NCBI RefSeq assembly: GCF_019243775.1
Contig: NZ_CP069157.1
Location: 620,001 to 684,000, forward strand
DNA: 64,000 bases
Source of the DNA: Morganella morganii
GTDB lineage: Bacteria > Pseudomonadota > Gammaproteobacteria > Enterobacterales > Enterobacteriaceae
Direction: 5' to 3'
A model generated the notes under the pieces. That model made no database searches, was not told the origin of the DNA, and saw only the letters and a program-made list of their open reading frames with translations. Position 1 is the first letter of the stretch. Each line of letters begins with the position of its first letter. The translations under genes and the position numbers were made by a program. Below are positions 39,946 to 50,931 of this stretch, in pieces.

Positions 39946-40914
39946 TTACACCACTCCGGCCTGGAGCAGATCATGCATATGCAGTACGCCGAGCAGTTTA
40001 TCACCTTCTGTGACTAATAAAGAGGTGATATGACGGGACTGCATTAAATTCAGTGCCTCAACCGCCAGGGTATTGGCTTTGATGCGGATCCCGCCCGGGG
40101 TCATCACATCGGCAATCTGGCAGTTATTGAGGTCTGTGCCCGCATCGAAAATCCGGCGCAGGTCACCGTCAGTGAAAATGCCCTGAATAATCATGTCATC
40201 GTCACAGATAACCGTCATACCCAGTTTTTTACGGGTGATTTCCACCAGTGCTTCGCGCAGTGAGGCGGTTTTCGGCACACGCGGGATATCATCCCCGGTG
40301 TTCATCAGGTCGGAAACCAGTAACAGCAGTTTGCGGCCGAGCGCGCCGCCCGGATGTGAGAGGGCAAAATCTTCAGCGGTAAAGCCGCGCGCCTGTAATA
40401 AGGCAATCGCCAGCGCGTCACCCATCACCAGTGTGGCGGTGGTGCTGGTGGTCGGCGCAAGGCCGAGCGGGCAGGCTTCCTGCGGGACTTTAATACACAG
40501 ATGAATATCCGCTGCTTTTCCCATAGTACTGTCCGGGTTGCCGGTCATGCAGATAAACGGGATGTTCTGACGTTTGATAACCGGGATCAGCGCCTGAATT
40601 TCTGAGGATTCACCGGAGTTTGAAATTGCGATAACCACATCTTTCTTTGTGACCATCCCCAGGTCGCCGTGTGCGGCTTCACCCGGATGCACAAAGAAGG
40701 AAGGGGTACCGGTGCTGGCAAATGTCGCGGCCATTTTGTGGCCGATATGACCGGATTTTCCCATCCCCATGATGATCACTTTGCCTTCACAGCGGAATAT
40801 CAGTTCACAGGCTTTATCGAAATCATCATTAATATACTGTTCGAGTGACGCGAGACCTTCACGTTCAATCCGGAGGACACGTTTACCTGTTAGTTGAAAA
40901 TCAGTTCGGGACAT
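39946..40914 (-). CDS. kdsD: D-arabinose 5-phosphate isomerase KdsD
   Basis: Converts ribulose 5-phosphate to arabinose 5-phosphate, the first step of Kdo synthesis. 322 aa. SIS sugar-isomerase domain (VIIMGMGKSGHIGHKMAATFASTGTPSFFVHPGEAAHGDLGM) followed by two CBS domains in the C-terminal half (about 200-320). Located between yrbG and kdsC as in E. coli. Confidence 0.97.
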   Translation of the reverse strand: MSRTDFQLTGKRVLRIEREGLASLEQYINDDFDKACELIFRCEGKVIIMGMGKSGHIGHKMAATFASTGTPSFFVHPGEAAHGDLGMVTKKDVVIAISNSGESSEIQALIPVIKRQNIPFICMTGNPDSTMGKAADIHLCIKVPQEACPLGLAPTTSTTATLVMGDALAIALLQARGFTAEDFALSHPGGALGRKLLLLVSDLMNTGDDIPRVPKTASLREALVEITRKKLGMTVICDDDMIIQGIFTDGDLRRIFDAGTDLNNCQIADVMTPGGIRIKANTLAVEALNLMQSRHITSLLVTEGDKLLGVLHMHDLLQAGVV

Positions 40915-40965
40915 CAGTTTTTTCTCACTTTCAGTATCTGTCTGTGTATTAATGGCTGACGCTTA

Positions 40966-41925
40966 TCAGCCGGTAAAAAGGCTTATCAGCCAGGCGGTGA
41001 ACGCACTGAGCAGAATAATGCCTTTCAGCCGGTTCAGCCGCTGGTTCCGGCCGGCCGCAAAGAAAATAAATAACACACCGGCCGCGATCATCACGGCGAA
41101 ATCGGTCATAAAACTGTCTGCTGCCATCGGCGCGGTGGCTAATAACGCCGGGATCCCCGCAACGACCGTGGTATTAAACAGTGTCGCGCCGATAAGATTC
41201 CCCAGCGCGATATCTTTTTCACCTTTGACCGCCGCCGCAATCGTGGTGCACAGTTCCGGCAGACTGGTACCGACAGCCAGGATAGTCAGTCCGGTGATGC
41301 GCCCGCTGATCTCCGCATAGCGGGTGAATGCAGAGGCGTTATCGATCACAATCCGGACCGCCACCGGCATAATCAGCAACCCGGCGACCAGCCACAATAA
41401 AGCAACCGGCAAATTATTTTCCTGCGGCAGTTCATGGTTTTGTTCAGTAGTGAAGCCGTCATACTGATCCCGCCGCGCCATTGCGGCAATTTTCACCACC
41501 AGCCAGAGACTGGCGAGCCCCGCAAGCACCAGAAACCCGCCCTGAACCCGCGTGATACCGCCGGACCAGATAAACAGCCCGAACAGCGCCATTACGGCCA
41601 GCATCAGCGGAAGCTCACGGCGCAGCACCGCCGACTGCACACTCAGCGGGCGGATAAGGGCGGCGAGGCCTGCAATCAGCAGTAAATTGGTAATATTGGA
41701 TCCGATAATGGTGCCGAGCGCCAGATCCGGCTGCCCTTCAAGCATCGCACCGGCGGAGGTCAGCAGTTCCGGCAGCGACGTACCGGGACCGGCCACCAGA
41801 ATACCGGTGATAAACGGGGAGATGCCGAGAGAACGGGAGAAAACCGCCGCACCGTACACAATCCGGTCAGAGGCATAAACCAGCAGAATCAACCCGGTCA
41901 GTAAAAGGATGCTGGTAAGTAACAT
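40966..41925 (-). CDS. yrbG: Calcium/sodium antiporter YrbG
   Basis: Inner-membrane K+-independent Ca2+/Na+ exchanger. 319 aa, about ten hydrophobic segments and the two alpha repeats: GPGTSLPELLTSAGAML (about 48-64) and AVGTSLPELCTTIAAAV in the second half, each with the ion-binding acidic residue. ATG 41925 has GGAGGAG 6 nt upstream. Divergent from mlaF as in E. coli. Confidence 0.95.
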   Translation of the reverse strand: MLLTSILLLTGLILLVYASDRIVYGAAVFSRSLGISPFITGILVAGPGTSLPELLTSAGAMLEGQPDLALGTIIGSNITNLLLIAGLAALIRPLSVQSAVLRRELPLMLAVMALFGLFIWSGGITRVQGGFLVLAGLASLWLVVKIAAMARRDQYDGFTTEQNHELPQENNLPVALLWLVAGLLIMPVAVRIVIDNASAFTRYAEISGRITGLTILAVGTSLPELCTTIAAAVKGEKDIALGNLIGATLFNTTVVAGIPALLATAPMAADSFMTDFAVMIAAGVLFIFFAAGRNQRLNRLKGIILLSAFTAWLISLFTG

Positions 41926-42224
41926 GGCTCTCCTCCGGGCTGAAAAACAGTCAGAAATAATGAAGTACGGGAAATTGAGGGTATTGTACGGGCTGAGGCG
42001 CAAAAGTAAAACAGACGTTTTGCGCCCGGCGGGGGCGTTAATGTTAAATGCTGATATACTTGTGTATCACGCTGTTTATACCCCGTTACTCAGGGGTGAT
42101 AAATAATTCAGACAGTAACACCCGCATTTAAAGGCGAAAACTGCCGGATTTTTTTATATTATGATGGGTCAGTCCTGTATGTGTTGCAGAAACACAAAAA
42201 ACATAACGTTAAGGTTGTGAGGTC
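41926..42224. other. Divergent promoter region yrbG/mlaF
   Basis: About 300 nt without a coding frame. TATACT (near 42054) and TATATT/TATTAT (near 42157-42163) are candidate -10 elements for mlaF but I cannot pair them with clear -35 boxes. No other structure seen. Confidence 0.45.
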
Positions 42225-43028
42225 ATGAACCGACAGACGGAAAATATTATTGAGATCCGGAACATGTGCTTCCGGCGCGGTTCGCGCATGCTGTTTAATG
42301 ATATCAGCCTGGATGTGCCGCGCGGCAAAGTGACCGCGATTATGGGGCCGTCCGGGATCGGGAAAACCACACTGTTACGCCTGATTGGCGGGCAGTTACG
42401 CCCGGACAGCGGCGAGATCTGGTTTGACGGCGACAATATCCCGGCACTTTCCCGCAGCAGACTCTATCAGTCGCGCCGCAAAATGAGCATGCTGTTTCAG
42501 TCCGGCGCATTATTCACGGATATGACAGTCTATGACAACGTGGCGTTCCCGCTGCGCGAGCATACCCGTCTGCCGGAATCCCTGATCCGGACAACCGTGA
42601 TGATGAAACTGGAAGCGGTTGGTTTACGCGGGGCGGCAAACCTGATGCCGTCAGAACTCTCCGGCGGGATGGCACGGCGTGCGGCACTGGCGCGGGCCAT
42701 TGCTCTGGATCCGGATCTTATCCTGTTTGATGAGCCGTTTGTCGGCCAGGATCCGATTACCATGGGTGTGCTGGTAAAACTGATTGATGAACTCAATCAG
42801 TCGCTGGGTGTAACCTGCATCGTGGTCTCTCACGATGTGCCGGAAGTGCTCAGTATTGCGGATAAGGCTTATATCGTCGCGGAGCAGTCCGTTATTGCAC
42901 AGGGCACCGCAGAAGAGTTGCAGGAGAACACCGAACCGCGTGTGCGCCAGTTCCTGGATGGTATTGCTGACGGACCGGTTCCTTTCCGCTATCCGGCGGG
43001 TGATTACCAATCAGATTTATTAGGATAA
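42225..43028 (+). CDS. mlaF: Phospholipid transport ABC ATPase MlaF
   Basis: ATPase of the MlaFEDB complex that keeps outer-membrane lipid asymmetry. 267 aa. Walker [10 protein letters not shown], signature [15 protein letters not shown], Walker [14 protein letters not shown] and H-loop VVSHDVPE are present; the C-terminal extension that binds MlaB is there. First gene of mlaFEDCB. Confidence 0.97.
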   Translation: MNRQTENIIEIRNMCFRRGSRMLFNDISLDVPRGKVTAIMGPSGIGKTTLLRLIGGQLRPDSGEIWFDGDNIPALSRSRLYQSRRKMSMLFQSGALFTDMTVYDNVAFPLREHTRLPESLIRTTVMMKLEAVGLRGAANLMPSELSGGMARRAALARAIALDPDLILFDEPFVGQDPITMGVLVKLIDELNQSLGVTCIVVSHDVPEVLSIADKAYIVAEQSVIAQGTAEELQENTEPRVRQFLDGIADGPVPFRYPAGDYQSDLLG

Positions 43029-43035
43029 ACGAGAC

Positions 43036-43818
43036 ATGTTGACACAGGCACTTGCTGCTTTGGGACGCCGCGCGTTAGCGACATGTGCGTCTTTCGGGCG
43101 GTCAGGATACATGCTGTTCCGTGCGCTGTTCGGCAAACCGCAGTTTGCCCGGCAGTGGCCGTTGCTGCGCAAGCAGCTGTACAGCGTCGGTGTGCAGTCC
43201 CTGCTGATTATTTCAGTATCCGGGCTGTTTATCGGGATGGTTCTGGCCTTACAGGGATATCTGGTTCTGAAAACCTTCAGTGCGGAAGCCAGCCTTGGCA
43301 TGATGGTGGCGCTGTCGCTGCTGCGTGAACTGGGGCCGGTGGTGACCGCACTGCTGTTTGCCGGACGCGCCGGTTCTGCGCTGACCGCGGAAATCGGGCT
43401 GATGAAAGCCACAGAACAGTTATCCAGCCTGGAAATGATGGCGGTGGATCCGCTGCGCCGTGTGATTGCACCGCGTTTCTGGGCCGGTTTGATCAGTATG
43501 CCGTTGTTATCCATGATTTTTGTCGCCGTTGGTATTCTTGGCGGGGTCATGGTCGGGGTGGACTGGAAAGGGATCGATGAAGGTTTCTACTGGGCTTCCA
43601 TGCAGGCCAATGTGGACTGGCAGAAAGATGTGATGAACTGCATTTACAAGAGTGTGGTTTTCGCCTTCACCGTCACCTGGATTGCCCTGTACAACGGGTA
43701 TGATGCTATTCCGACGTCTGAAGGGATTAGTCGGGCAACAACACGCACGGTCGTTCATTCATCGCTTGCCGTGTTAGGGTTAGATTTTGTGCTTACGGCA
43801 CTGATGTTCGGGAATTAA
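43036..43818 (+). CDS. mlaE: Phospholipid transport permease MlaE
   Basis: Integral membrane permease of MlaFEDB. 260 aa (as in E. coli), with about five to six hydrophobic segments and the conserved [31 protein letters not shown] region that contacts the ATPase. It follows mlaF after 7 nt and precedes mlaD after 3 nt. Confidence 0.97.
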   Translation: MLTQALAALGRRALATCASFGRSGYMLFRALFGKPQFARQWPLLRKQLYSVGVQSLLIISVSGLFIGMVLALQGYLVLKTFSAEASLGMMVALSLLRELGPVVTALLFAGRAGSALTAEIGLMKATEQLSSLEMMAVDPLRRVIAPRFWAGLISMPLLSMIFVAVGILGGVMVGVDWKGIDEGFYWASMQANVDWQKDVMNCIYKSVVFAFTVTWIALYNGYDAIPTSEGISRATTRTVVHSSLAVLGLDFVLTALMFGN

Positions 43819-43821
43819 ACA

Positions 43822-44340
43822 ATGCAAAGCAAGAAAAATGAAGTTTGGGTCGGGCTTTTCGTCTTAATTGCCATTGCGGCGATTATCTTCCTGGCACTGA
43901 AAGTGGCGGATATCCGCTCTGTCGGCAGCGAAAAAACCTACCGCGTGTCTGCCACCTTTGATGATATCGGCGGTCTGCAGGCCCGTTCACCGGTAAAAAT
44001 CGGCGGTGTGGTGATTGGCCGCGTCAATGACATCCGTCTGGACAAGGACTATAAACCGGAAGTGACGCTGGATATCTACAGTCAGTATGACCAGATTCCG
44101 GACACCAGTTCGTTATCTATCCGCACCTCCGGTCTGCTGGGTGAACAGTATCTGGCGCTCAGTAAAGGGTTTGAGAATACAACCGATCCGGATCTGCCGA
44201 TGACTGAAATGCTGAAAGACGGCAGCCGTATTCAGGACACCAAACCGGCGATGGTGCTGGAAGATTTAATCGGTCAGTTCCTGTATAAGAGCGGCGACGG
44301 CGAAGGGGGTAATACCCCGGCACCGGCTGCACAGCACTGA
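43822..44340 (+). CDS. mlaD: Phospholipid transport MCE protein MlaD
   Basis: Hexameric MCE-domain protein anchored to the inner membrane by residues about 7-27 (VWVGLFVLIAIAAIIFLAL), forming the lipid channel. 172 aa. The MCE domain (about 39-118) includes ATFDDIGGLQARSPVKIGGVVIGRV and the pore loop with GLLGEQYLAL. Confidence 0.97.
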   Translation: MQSKKNEVWVGLFVLIAIAAIIFLALKVADIRSVGSEKTYRVSATFDDIGGLQARSPVKIGGVVIGRVNDIRLDKDYKPEVTLDIYSQYDQIPDTSSLSIRTSGLLGEQYLALSKGFENTTDPDLPMTEMLKDGSRIQDTKPAMVLEDLIGQFLYKSGDGEGGNTPAPAAQH

Positions 44341-44458
44341 TACGAAAAGTAATGTAAAAACGGATATTTTTGCCCGCAGAGGCAGACATCCTGCATAATA
44401 CTGTTTACCGAAGACACCTTCACGGCGGAAAGTGCCGGTGATTAATCAGGAGTTGATT

Positions 44459-45088
44459 ATGTTTAAGCGTTTACTGATAGCGGCGATGCTGGTGGTGATG
44501 GCCCCGTTTGCCGGAGCTGTTGACCAGACAAATCCGTATACACTGATGAACGATGCGGCGGCGAAAACCTTCAGCCGTCTGAAAGCCGAACAGGCGCAAA
44601 TCCGGCAGAACCCGGACTATCTGCGCACTGTTGTTCAGGAAGAATTACTGCCGTATGTGCAGATCAAATACGCCGGTGCACTGGTGTTAGGCTCTTACTA
44701 CAAAGATGCGACGCCGGCACAGCGTGATGCTTACTTCAAAGCCTTTGAGGCTTATCTGGCACAGGCATACGGCCAGGCACTGGCAATGTACACTAACCAG
44801 ACTTATCAGATTGATCCTGCACAACCACTGGGTGATAAAACCATCGTGGCTATCCGTGTGACACTGACAGAGCCGGCAGGGCGTCCGCCAATCCGTCTGG
44901 ATTTCCAGTGGCGTAAAAATACCAAAACCGGTAACTGGCAGGCTTATGACATGATTGCCGAAGGCGTGAGTATGATCACCACCAAACAGAATGAGTGGGC
45001 ATCTATTCTGCGTCAGAAAGGGGTTGATGGTCTGACTGCGGAGCTGGAACGCAGCGCGAAAACCCCGATTACCCTGGATCAGAAATAA
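44459..45088 (+). CDS. mlaC: Periplasmic phospholipid shuttle MlaC
   Basis: Carries phospholipids between MlaA-OmpC and MlaD. 209 aa with a signal peptide of about 21 residues ([20 protein letters not shown]). ATG 44459 has AGGAG 7 nt upstream; the frame is open nine codons further. A 118-nt gap separates it from mlaD, larger than in the rest of the operon. Its stop overlaps mlaB by 1 nt. Confidence 0.96.
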   Translation: MFKRLLIAAMLVVMAPFAGAVDQTNPYTLMNDAAAKTFSRLKAEQAQIRQNPDYLRTVVQEELLPYVQIKYAGALVLGSYYKDATPAQRDAYFKAFEAYLAQAYGQALAMYTNQTYQIDPAQPLGDKTIVAIRVTLTEPAGRPPIRLDFQWRKNTKTGNWQAYDMIAEGVSMITTKQNEWASILRQKGVDGLTAELERSAKTPITLDQK

Positions 45089-45378
45089 TGACGGCTGCGC
45101 TGACGTGGGAAAAACAGGGTGAAACGCTCGCCCTGAACGGGGAACTGGATCGCGATACACTGCTGTCGTTCTGGAATGCACGTCAGCAGCAGATGAGCGC
45201 CGTGCAGACGGTGGATGTTTCCGGTCTCAGTCATGTGGATTCTGCCGGGCTGGCCATGCTGGTCCGTCTGCGGGGAGAGCGCCCGGAAGCGCCGTTTGTG
45301 TTATCCGGAGTAAGCGCTAACTTGCAGATGCTGATGTCACTCTACGGCGTTGAGTTTGAATTCAGTCAGAACGCGTGA
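45088..45378 (+). CDS. mlaB: STAS-domain protein MlaB
   Basis: Cytoplasmic STAS-domain subunit that stabilises and activates MlaF. 96 aa. The VDVSGLSHVDSAGLAMLVRL segment holds the STAS helix with the DSAG motif. The ATG overlaps the mlaC TAA (TAATG), so it is coupled. Confidence 0.95.
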   Translation: MTAALTWEKQGETLALNGELDRDTLLSFWNARQQQMSAVQTVDVSGLSHVDSAGLAMLVRLRGERPEAPFVLSGVSANLQMLMSLYGVEFEFSQNA

Positions 45379-45442
45379 ATTTAAAATAATGTAAATAACG
45401 GCGCGACAGATACATATTTGCCGTTATTTTCCGTAAGGTAAC

Positions 45443-45480
45443 TGCCTCCGGTTGTGTCACCACAGCCGGAGGCATTTTTA
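45443..45480 (+). terminator. mla operon terminator
   Basis: Nine-bp stem TGCCTCCGG / CCGGAGGCA around a structured 14-nt loop, followed by TTTTTA; located between mlaB and ibaG, so ibaG-murA needs its own promoter. Confidence 0.82.
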
Positions 45481-45554
45481 ATGGTTTAAGAGCGGGGCAT
45501 ATTCGATTACGATAGTGCCTATAACACACAATCTGATAACCAATTTGAGAAATT

Positions 45555-45809
45555 ATGGATACGAATGAAATCAAACAGGTGCTGATGGATAAGTTAGCAC
45601 TTACTGACGCAATTGTGACCGGTGACGGCAGCCATTTTCAGGTGATCGCGGTCGGCGATCTTTTTGACGGCATGAGCCGCGTTAAACAGCAGCAGGCCGT
45701 GTATGCGCCGCTGATGGAATATATTGCGGATAACCGTATCCACGCGTTGTCTATCAAAGCCTATACCCCGGCTCAGTGGGAACGGGATCGTAAACTGAGC
45801 GGGCTGTAA
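45555..45809 (+). CDS. ibaG: BolA-family protein IbaG (YrbA)
   Basis: Small BolA-type partner of monothiol glutaredoxin Grx4 in iron-sulfur trafficking. 84 aa. The BolA core [33 protein letters not shown] and the C-terminal [11 protein letters not shown] helix-strand are present. Precedes murA as in E. coli. Confidence 0.95.
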   Translation: MDTNEIKQVLMDKLALTDAIVTGDGSHFQVIAVGDLFDGMSRVKQQQAVYAPLMEYIADNRIHALSIKAYTPAQWERDRKLSGL

Positions 45810-45864
45810 CCGCGGCGGCTGACAATGCAGTGACAAGTAACGCGGCAGCAATTAATGATAATGA

Positions 45865-47142
<1,278 letters not shown>

Positions 47143-47166
47143 TTCTCTGATGTAAGCCATAAACAG

Positions 47167-47193
47167 AAAAGAGCGGATATCCGCTCTTTTTTT
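47167..47193. terminator. Bidirectional terminator murA/degS
   Basis: Perfect 24-bp palindrome AAAAGAGCGGAT / ATCCGCTCTTTT with T7 in the plus direction, in the 56-nt gap between converging murA and degS. Confidence 0.92.
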
Positions 47194-47198
47194 GTGTC

Positions 47199-48287
47199 TT
47201 ATTCCTGTCCGCCGGGGGAGGGAGTGAACTCCTCGATGGTCACATCGACAGACCGCATCTGACCATTGCGTAACAGGGTGACCGGCACAACACTGCCCGG
47301 GCTCAGTTCCGCCACCTGATCCATCATTTCGAGTGGTGAGGTGCTCGGTTTGTTATTGACGCTGGTGATGATATCCCCGACCTGAATCCCGCCTTTATCC
47401 GCCGGGCCGTCACGGGCAACCTGAAAGACCCGCAGACCGGTTATCTGATTGATATCACTGTTGTTAGTCCGGATCGGCGGCAGCTCTTTGGAGGTGATGC
47501 CGATATACCCCCGGATCACACGGCCGTCTTTTATCAGTTTATTCATAATGCGCAGGGCAAGCTCTGCGGGGATCGCCAGCCCGATGCTGTCACTCATCCG
47601 TGACGGATCATTGCTGTCGTAAGACATGGTATTGATGCCGACTAACTCGCCTTCGGTATTGACGAGTGCGCCGCCGGAGTTACCGGCCATAATCGAGGCA
47701 TCAGTCTGGAGAAAATTCTGGCGGCGGGTCGGACTCAGCCCGACACGGCCCATTGCACTGATAATGCCCTGGTTAACTGTCTGCCCGACATTAAACGGGT
47801 TGCCGATCGCCAGCACCACATCACCCACATGAGACTGACGCTTCGGGTTGATCGGGATCACCGGCAGTTTATCGGTGGTATTGATTTTCAGCACCGCGAG
47901 GTCGGTCAGATCATCCGCGCCGATCAGCATGCCTTCATACAGGCGGCCGTAATTACCGTATTGCAGGGCGATCAGGATCTGATCGGCGTTTTTAATGACG
48001 TGCTGGTTAGTCAGGATATAACCCTGATCATTCATGATCACACCGGAACCGAGGGAGGTCATTTCGGGACCCTGCTGGGAGAGGCTGCCCATATTACTGC
48101 TGTAAACATTGACCACGGCAGGCGCGGCGCGGCGTACCGCTTTGTTGTAGCTGACCGGTTCGTCATTATTAAACAGATGGGTAAACCACTGGGTCACAAA
48201 TTGCGGGCGAATAGACGGGACACTGACCAGAAGCAGGGCAGCCACGAGAAGTCCCATAAAAACGGAGCGCAATAATTTAAACCACAT
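47199..48287 (-). CDS. degS: Site-1 sigma-E protease DegS
   Basis: Inner-membrane-anchored serine protease that senses misfolded porin C-termini and cuts RseA to release sigma-E. 362 aa. Membrane anchor about 5-26; catalytic triad H96 (TNQHVI), D129 (TDLAVL), S204 (AGNSGGALVN); a single PDZ domain in the C-terminal third. The residues before the catalytic Ser read MAGNSGG rather than E. coli NHGNSGG. In E. coli degQ is directly upstream; here about 7.6 kb of sulfur genes intervene. Confidence 0.95.
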   Translation of the reverse strand: MWFKLLRSVFMGLLVAALLLVSVPSIRPQFVTQWFTHLFNNDEPVSYNKAVRRAAPAVVNVYSSNMGSLSQQGPEMTSLGSGVIMNDQGYILTNQHVIKNADQILIALQYGNYGRLYEGMLIGADDLTDLAVLKINTTDKLPVIPINPKRQSHVGDVVLAIGNPFNVGQTVNQGIISAMGRVGLSPTRRQNFLQTDASIMAGNSGGALVNTEGELVGINTMSYDSNDPSRMSDSIGLAIPAELALRIMNKLIKDGRVIRGYIGITSKELPPIRTNNSDINQITGLRVFQVARDGPADKGGIQVGDIITSVNNKPSTSPLEMMDQVAELSPGSVVPVTLLRNGQMRSVDVTIEEFTPSPGGQE

Positions 48288-48437
48288 AGTCCTTAACCGG
48301 TGTTGTGAGTACGGGAAGCAGATACTTCCGGCAGAATAGCATAATCCGGGGAAATTATATGTGTGTAATTGCGGTATTTTATGATGTGGTACAAATAAAC
48401 AGGTGCGGTATCAGACGGTTATTTATCACTGACGGTT

Positions 48438-48473
48438 ATGAGTCTGTCAGCCGCCGGTCACTGACAGTCTCAT
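48438..48473 (-). terminator. Hairpin downstream of tauD
   Basis: Thirteen-bp stem with one mismatch (ATGAGTCTGTCAG / CTGACAGTCTCAT) and a 10-nt loop shortly after the tauD stop. No U tract, so a role in ending the tau transcript is only inferred. Confidence 0.4.
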
Positions 48474-48486
48474 GTGGTACAGCCGG

Positions 48487-49314
48487 TTAAACGGGTTTAT
48501 CCCCCATCACGGTTGCTCTGTGCATAATGCGGTGAAAATCGCCGTAATCAAAACTGGCGAGATGCTGGGTGCAGCGGTTATCCCAGACCGCCACATCGCC
48601 GTCCTGCCAGTGCCAGCGGACAAAATATTTCGGCTGTGTGCTGTGTTTAAACAGGAACGTCAGCAATGTATCACTCTCTTCCGGGCTTAATTCACAGATC
48701 CGGCTGGTAAAACCTGCGGTCACAAACAAGCCCTTCTTCCCGGTGACCGGATGGGTTCTGACCAGCGGATGACGTCTCGGCGGGAAATCGCGGCGGGCTT
48801 TTTCCAGCGCGGCTTTGGCTTCCCCGGTCTGCGCAAAACGGCTGTCCGGAAAAGAGAGGCTGATATCATGTTCCGCCGTCAGGCCGGATAAAAATTCCTG
48901 CAACGGCGGTGATAAATCATCATAAGCCCGGGTCAGGCTGGCCCACAGAGTATCGCCGCCGAAAGGGGGAACCTGTACCGCGGATAACACACAGCCCATG
49001 GCCGGTTTTTCCAGAAATGTCACATCAGTGTGCCACAGTTCGTTATCCTTCAGATCAAGCAGGTGGCTGTCGAGCACAATCAGTTCCCGCACATTTTTAT
49101 GTGAAGGAAAAACCGGATGTATATGCAGTTCTCCCAGCGCAGCGGCAAAGTCCCGCTGAGCTTCCGGTTTGATATACTGCTGGCGGAAAAACAGCACCTG
49201 ATGTTCCAGTAAGGCATCCTGTAATACGGCCAGCGTGGCGGCATCCGGTGTCAGGTTAAGATCAATGCCGCTGACGTGCGCGCCGATAGCGGGTGTTAAT
49301 TGTCTGATATCCAT
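48487..49314 (-). CDS. tauD: Taurine dioxygenase
   Basis: Fe(II)/2-oxoglutarate dioxygenase that turns taurine into aminoacetaldehyde and sulfite. 275 aa (E. coli 283). The facial triad is complete: H95 and D97 in WHTDVTF, H251 in TQHLAS; the arginines of RIMHRAT that bind 2-oxoglutarate and sulfonate are also kept. GELHIHPVFP and GGDTLW are family text. ATG 49314 has AGAGG 8 nt upstream; an ATG two codons earlier is too close to it. Last gene of tauABCD. Other short sulfonates could also be substrates. Confidence 0.92.
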   Translation of the reverse strand: MDIRQLTPAIGAHVSGIDLNLTPDAATLAVLQDALLEHQVLFFRQQYIKPEAQRDFAAALGELHIHPVFPSHKNVRELIVLDSHLLDLKDNELWHTDVTFLEKPAMGCVLSAVQVPPFGGDTLWASLTRAYDDLSPPLQEFLSGLTAEHDISLSFPDSRFAQTGEAKAALEKARRDFPPRRHPLVRTHPVTGKKGLFVTAGFTSRICELSPEESDTLLTFLFKHSTQPKYFVRWHWQDGDVAVWDNRCTQHLASFDYGDFHRIMHRATVMGDKPV

Positions 49315-49334
49315 ATTCATTACCTCTCTGTCGG

Positions 49335-50132
49335 TTAAGATTCTTTGCCGTACCACGGCACTAATGCCTGCTGCAAATGACGCAATGCCAGTTCGATGGC
49401 GAGTGCCACCACGGCAATCACTGCGATACCGGTGATGACAATACCGGTGTTAAGAAACTGCGCGGCGGACTGCACCATAAACCCGAGCCCCTGCTGTGCC
49501 GCGACCAGCTCTGCCGCCACCAGGGTTGACCAGCCCACGCCGAGACCAATCCGGATCCCGGTCAGCATCTGCGGCAGTGCTGACGGCAGGATCACATATC
49601 TCAGTACCTGAAGCCGGTTTGCTCCCAGTGACTGCACGGCGCGGATCCGGTTTCCCGGCGCGGCCATAATGCCCTGCATCGTTGAAATCAGGACCGGAGC
49701 GAGAATCGCTAACCAGATCAGCAGGATCTTGGTGGTTTCCCCGATCCCGAACCAGATAACAATCAGCGGCAGGTAGGCGAGCGGGGGAACCGGGCGGTAC
49801 AGTTCAACCACCGGATCCAGTATTCCGCGTATCCGTGAACTCAGCCCCATCAGTACCCCCAGCGGGATCCCGGTGATAACCGCCAGAAGCAGCGCTTTGA
49901 GCATGCGGTCAAGGCTGGCCGCCAGGTGCTGCCACAGCGTGGCATTCATGTAACCGGATTCGGATAACGCCAGAAACTGGTGTCCTATCTGAGCAGGGGC
50001 GGGTAAATAGAGCGGATTAACCCACTGAAATGCGGTAATCAGCCACCAGCCGGTAATCAGCACGGATAAACTCACAATGCTGAGTAATAAACGGCTGTGG
50101 CGGGGTTGTTTATTTCCGGTTATATCTGCCAT
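49335..50132 (-). CDS. tauC: Taurine ABC transporter permease
   Basis: Inner-membrane permease of the aliphatic sulfonate importer TauABC, 265 aa with about six hydrophobic segments and the EAA motif region (RAVQSLGANRLQVLRYVILPSALPQML) that contacts TauB. ATG 50132 with GGAG 8 nt upstream is preferred to the adjoining GTG. The gap to tauB is about 23 nt. Confidence 0.93.
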   Translation of the reverse strand: MADITGNKQPRHSRLLLSIVSLSVLITGWWLITAFQWVNPLYLPAPAQIGHQFLALSESGYMNATLWQHLAASLDRMLKALLLAVITGIPLGVLMGLSSRIRGILDPVVELYRPVPPLAYLPLIVIWFGIGETTKILLIWLAILAPVLISTMQGIMAAPGNRIRAVQSLGANRLQVLRYVILPSALPQMLTGIRIGLGVGWSTLVAAELVAAQQGLGFMVQSAAQFLNTGIVITGIAVIAVVALAIELALRHLQQALVPWYGKES

Positions 50133-50155
50133 TGATGTCACTCCGTGTCCGTTAA

Positions 50156-50929
50156 TTAACCGCGCTGATACGCCATTATTTTGTCTGACAGTGTGTCGCG
50201 GTGATGAATAAACGCCGGATCCGATTTAATCTCACGGATACGCCGTCCCTGCGACCATTGTTTATAAAACGGGGGTTCTTCTCCGGATATTATCCGGCCG
50301 GGATACGGCGCCATTAATATCAGCTTTGTGGCCATTAACAGTGCCTCTTCAATATCATGAGTAATAATAAAAAAGGCACTCTGCTGTTTTTGCCACAGCG
50401 TCAGAATTAAGGATTGCATCTGTTCTCTGTTGGCGGCATCGAGTGCGCCGAAGGGTTCATCCATCAGAATAAAATCAGACTTTACAGCCAGTGCCCGTGC
50501 AATACCGACCCGCTGACGCATACCGCCGGAGAGTGACCAGATATTGTCGGTAATAGCATGCAGTAATCCGACTTTTTGCAGGTTTTCTTCGACAATCGCT
50601 TTTTCTTCCTGCTTACCGAGCTTTTTAATTTTCAGTCCCAGTGCGACATTTTCATAGACATTCAGCCAGGGCATCAGTGCGTCATTCTGAAATACCACGG
50701 CTCTGTCAGAGGCGGGATGCTGAATGTCGTTTCCGTTCCGCGTTATTTTTCCGCCGGAGGGCGTTAAAAACCCGGCAACAATATTCAGCAGCGATGTTTT
50801 TCCGCAGCCGGAAGCGCCGAGAATAACGGTAATACCGTTATCCGGAATGGTTAAATTAATACCGGATAAGGTTGTCTGCGGCTGACCGTGATAAACCAGA
50901 TCAATATTCTCCAGTACGATATCTGCCAT
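50156..50929 (-). CDS. tauB: Taurine ABC transporter ATPase
   Basis: ATPase of TauABC, 257 aa. Walker A GASGCGKTS, signature LSGGMRQRVGIARAL, Walker B FILMDEPFGALDA and H-loop IITHDIEEA all present, typical of the nitrate/sulfonate/taurine family. It follows tauA after 2 nt. Confidence 0.93.
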   Translation of the reverse strand: MADIVLENIDLVYHGQPQTTLSGINLTIPDNGITVILGASGCGKTSLLNIVAGFLTPSGGKITRNGNDIQHPASDRAVVFQNDALMPWLNVYENVALGLKIKKLGKQEEKAIVEENLQKVGLLHAITDNIWSLSGGMRQRVGIARALAVKSDFILMDEPFGALDAANREQMQSLILTLWQKQQSAFFIITHDIEEALLMATKLILMAPYPGRIISGEEPPFYKQWSQGRRIREIKSDPAFIHHRDTLSDKIMAYQRG

Positions 50930-50931
50930 TA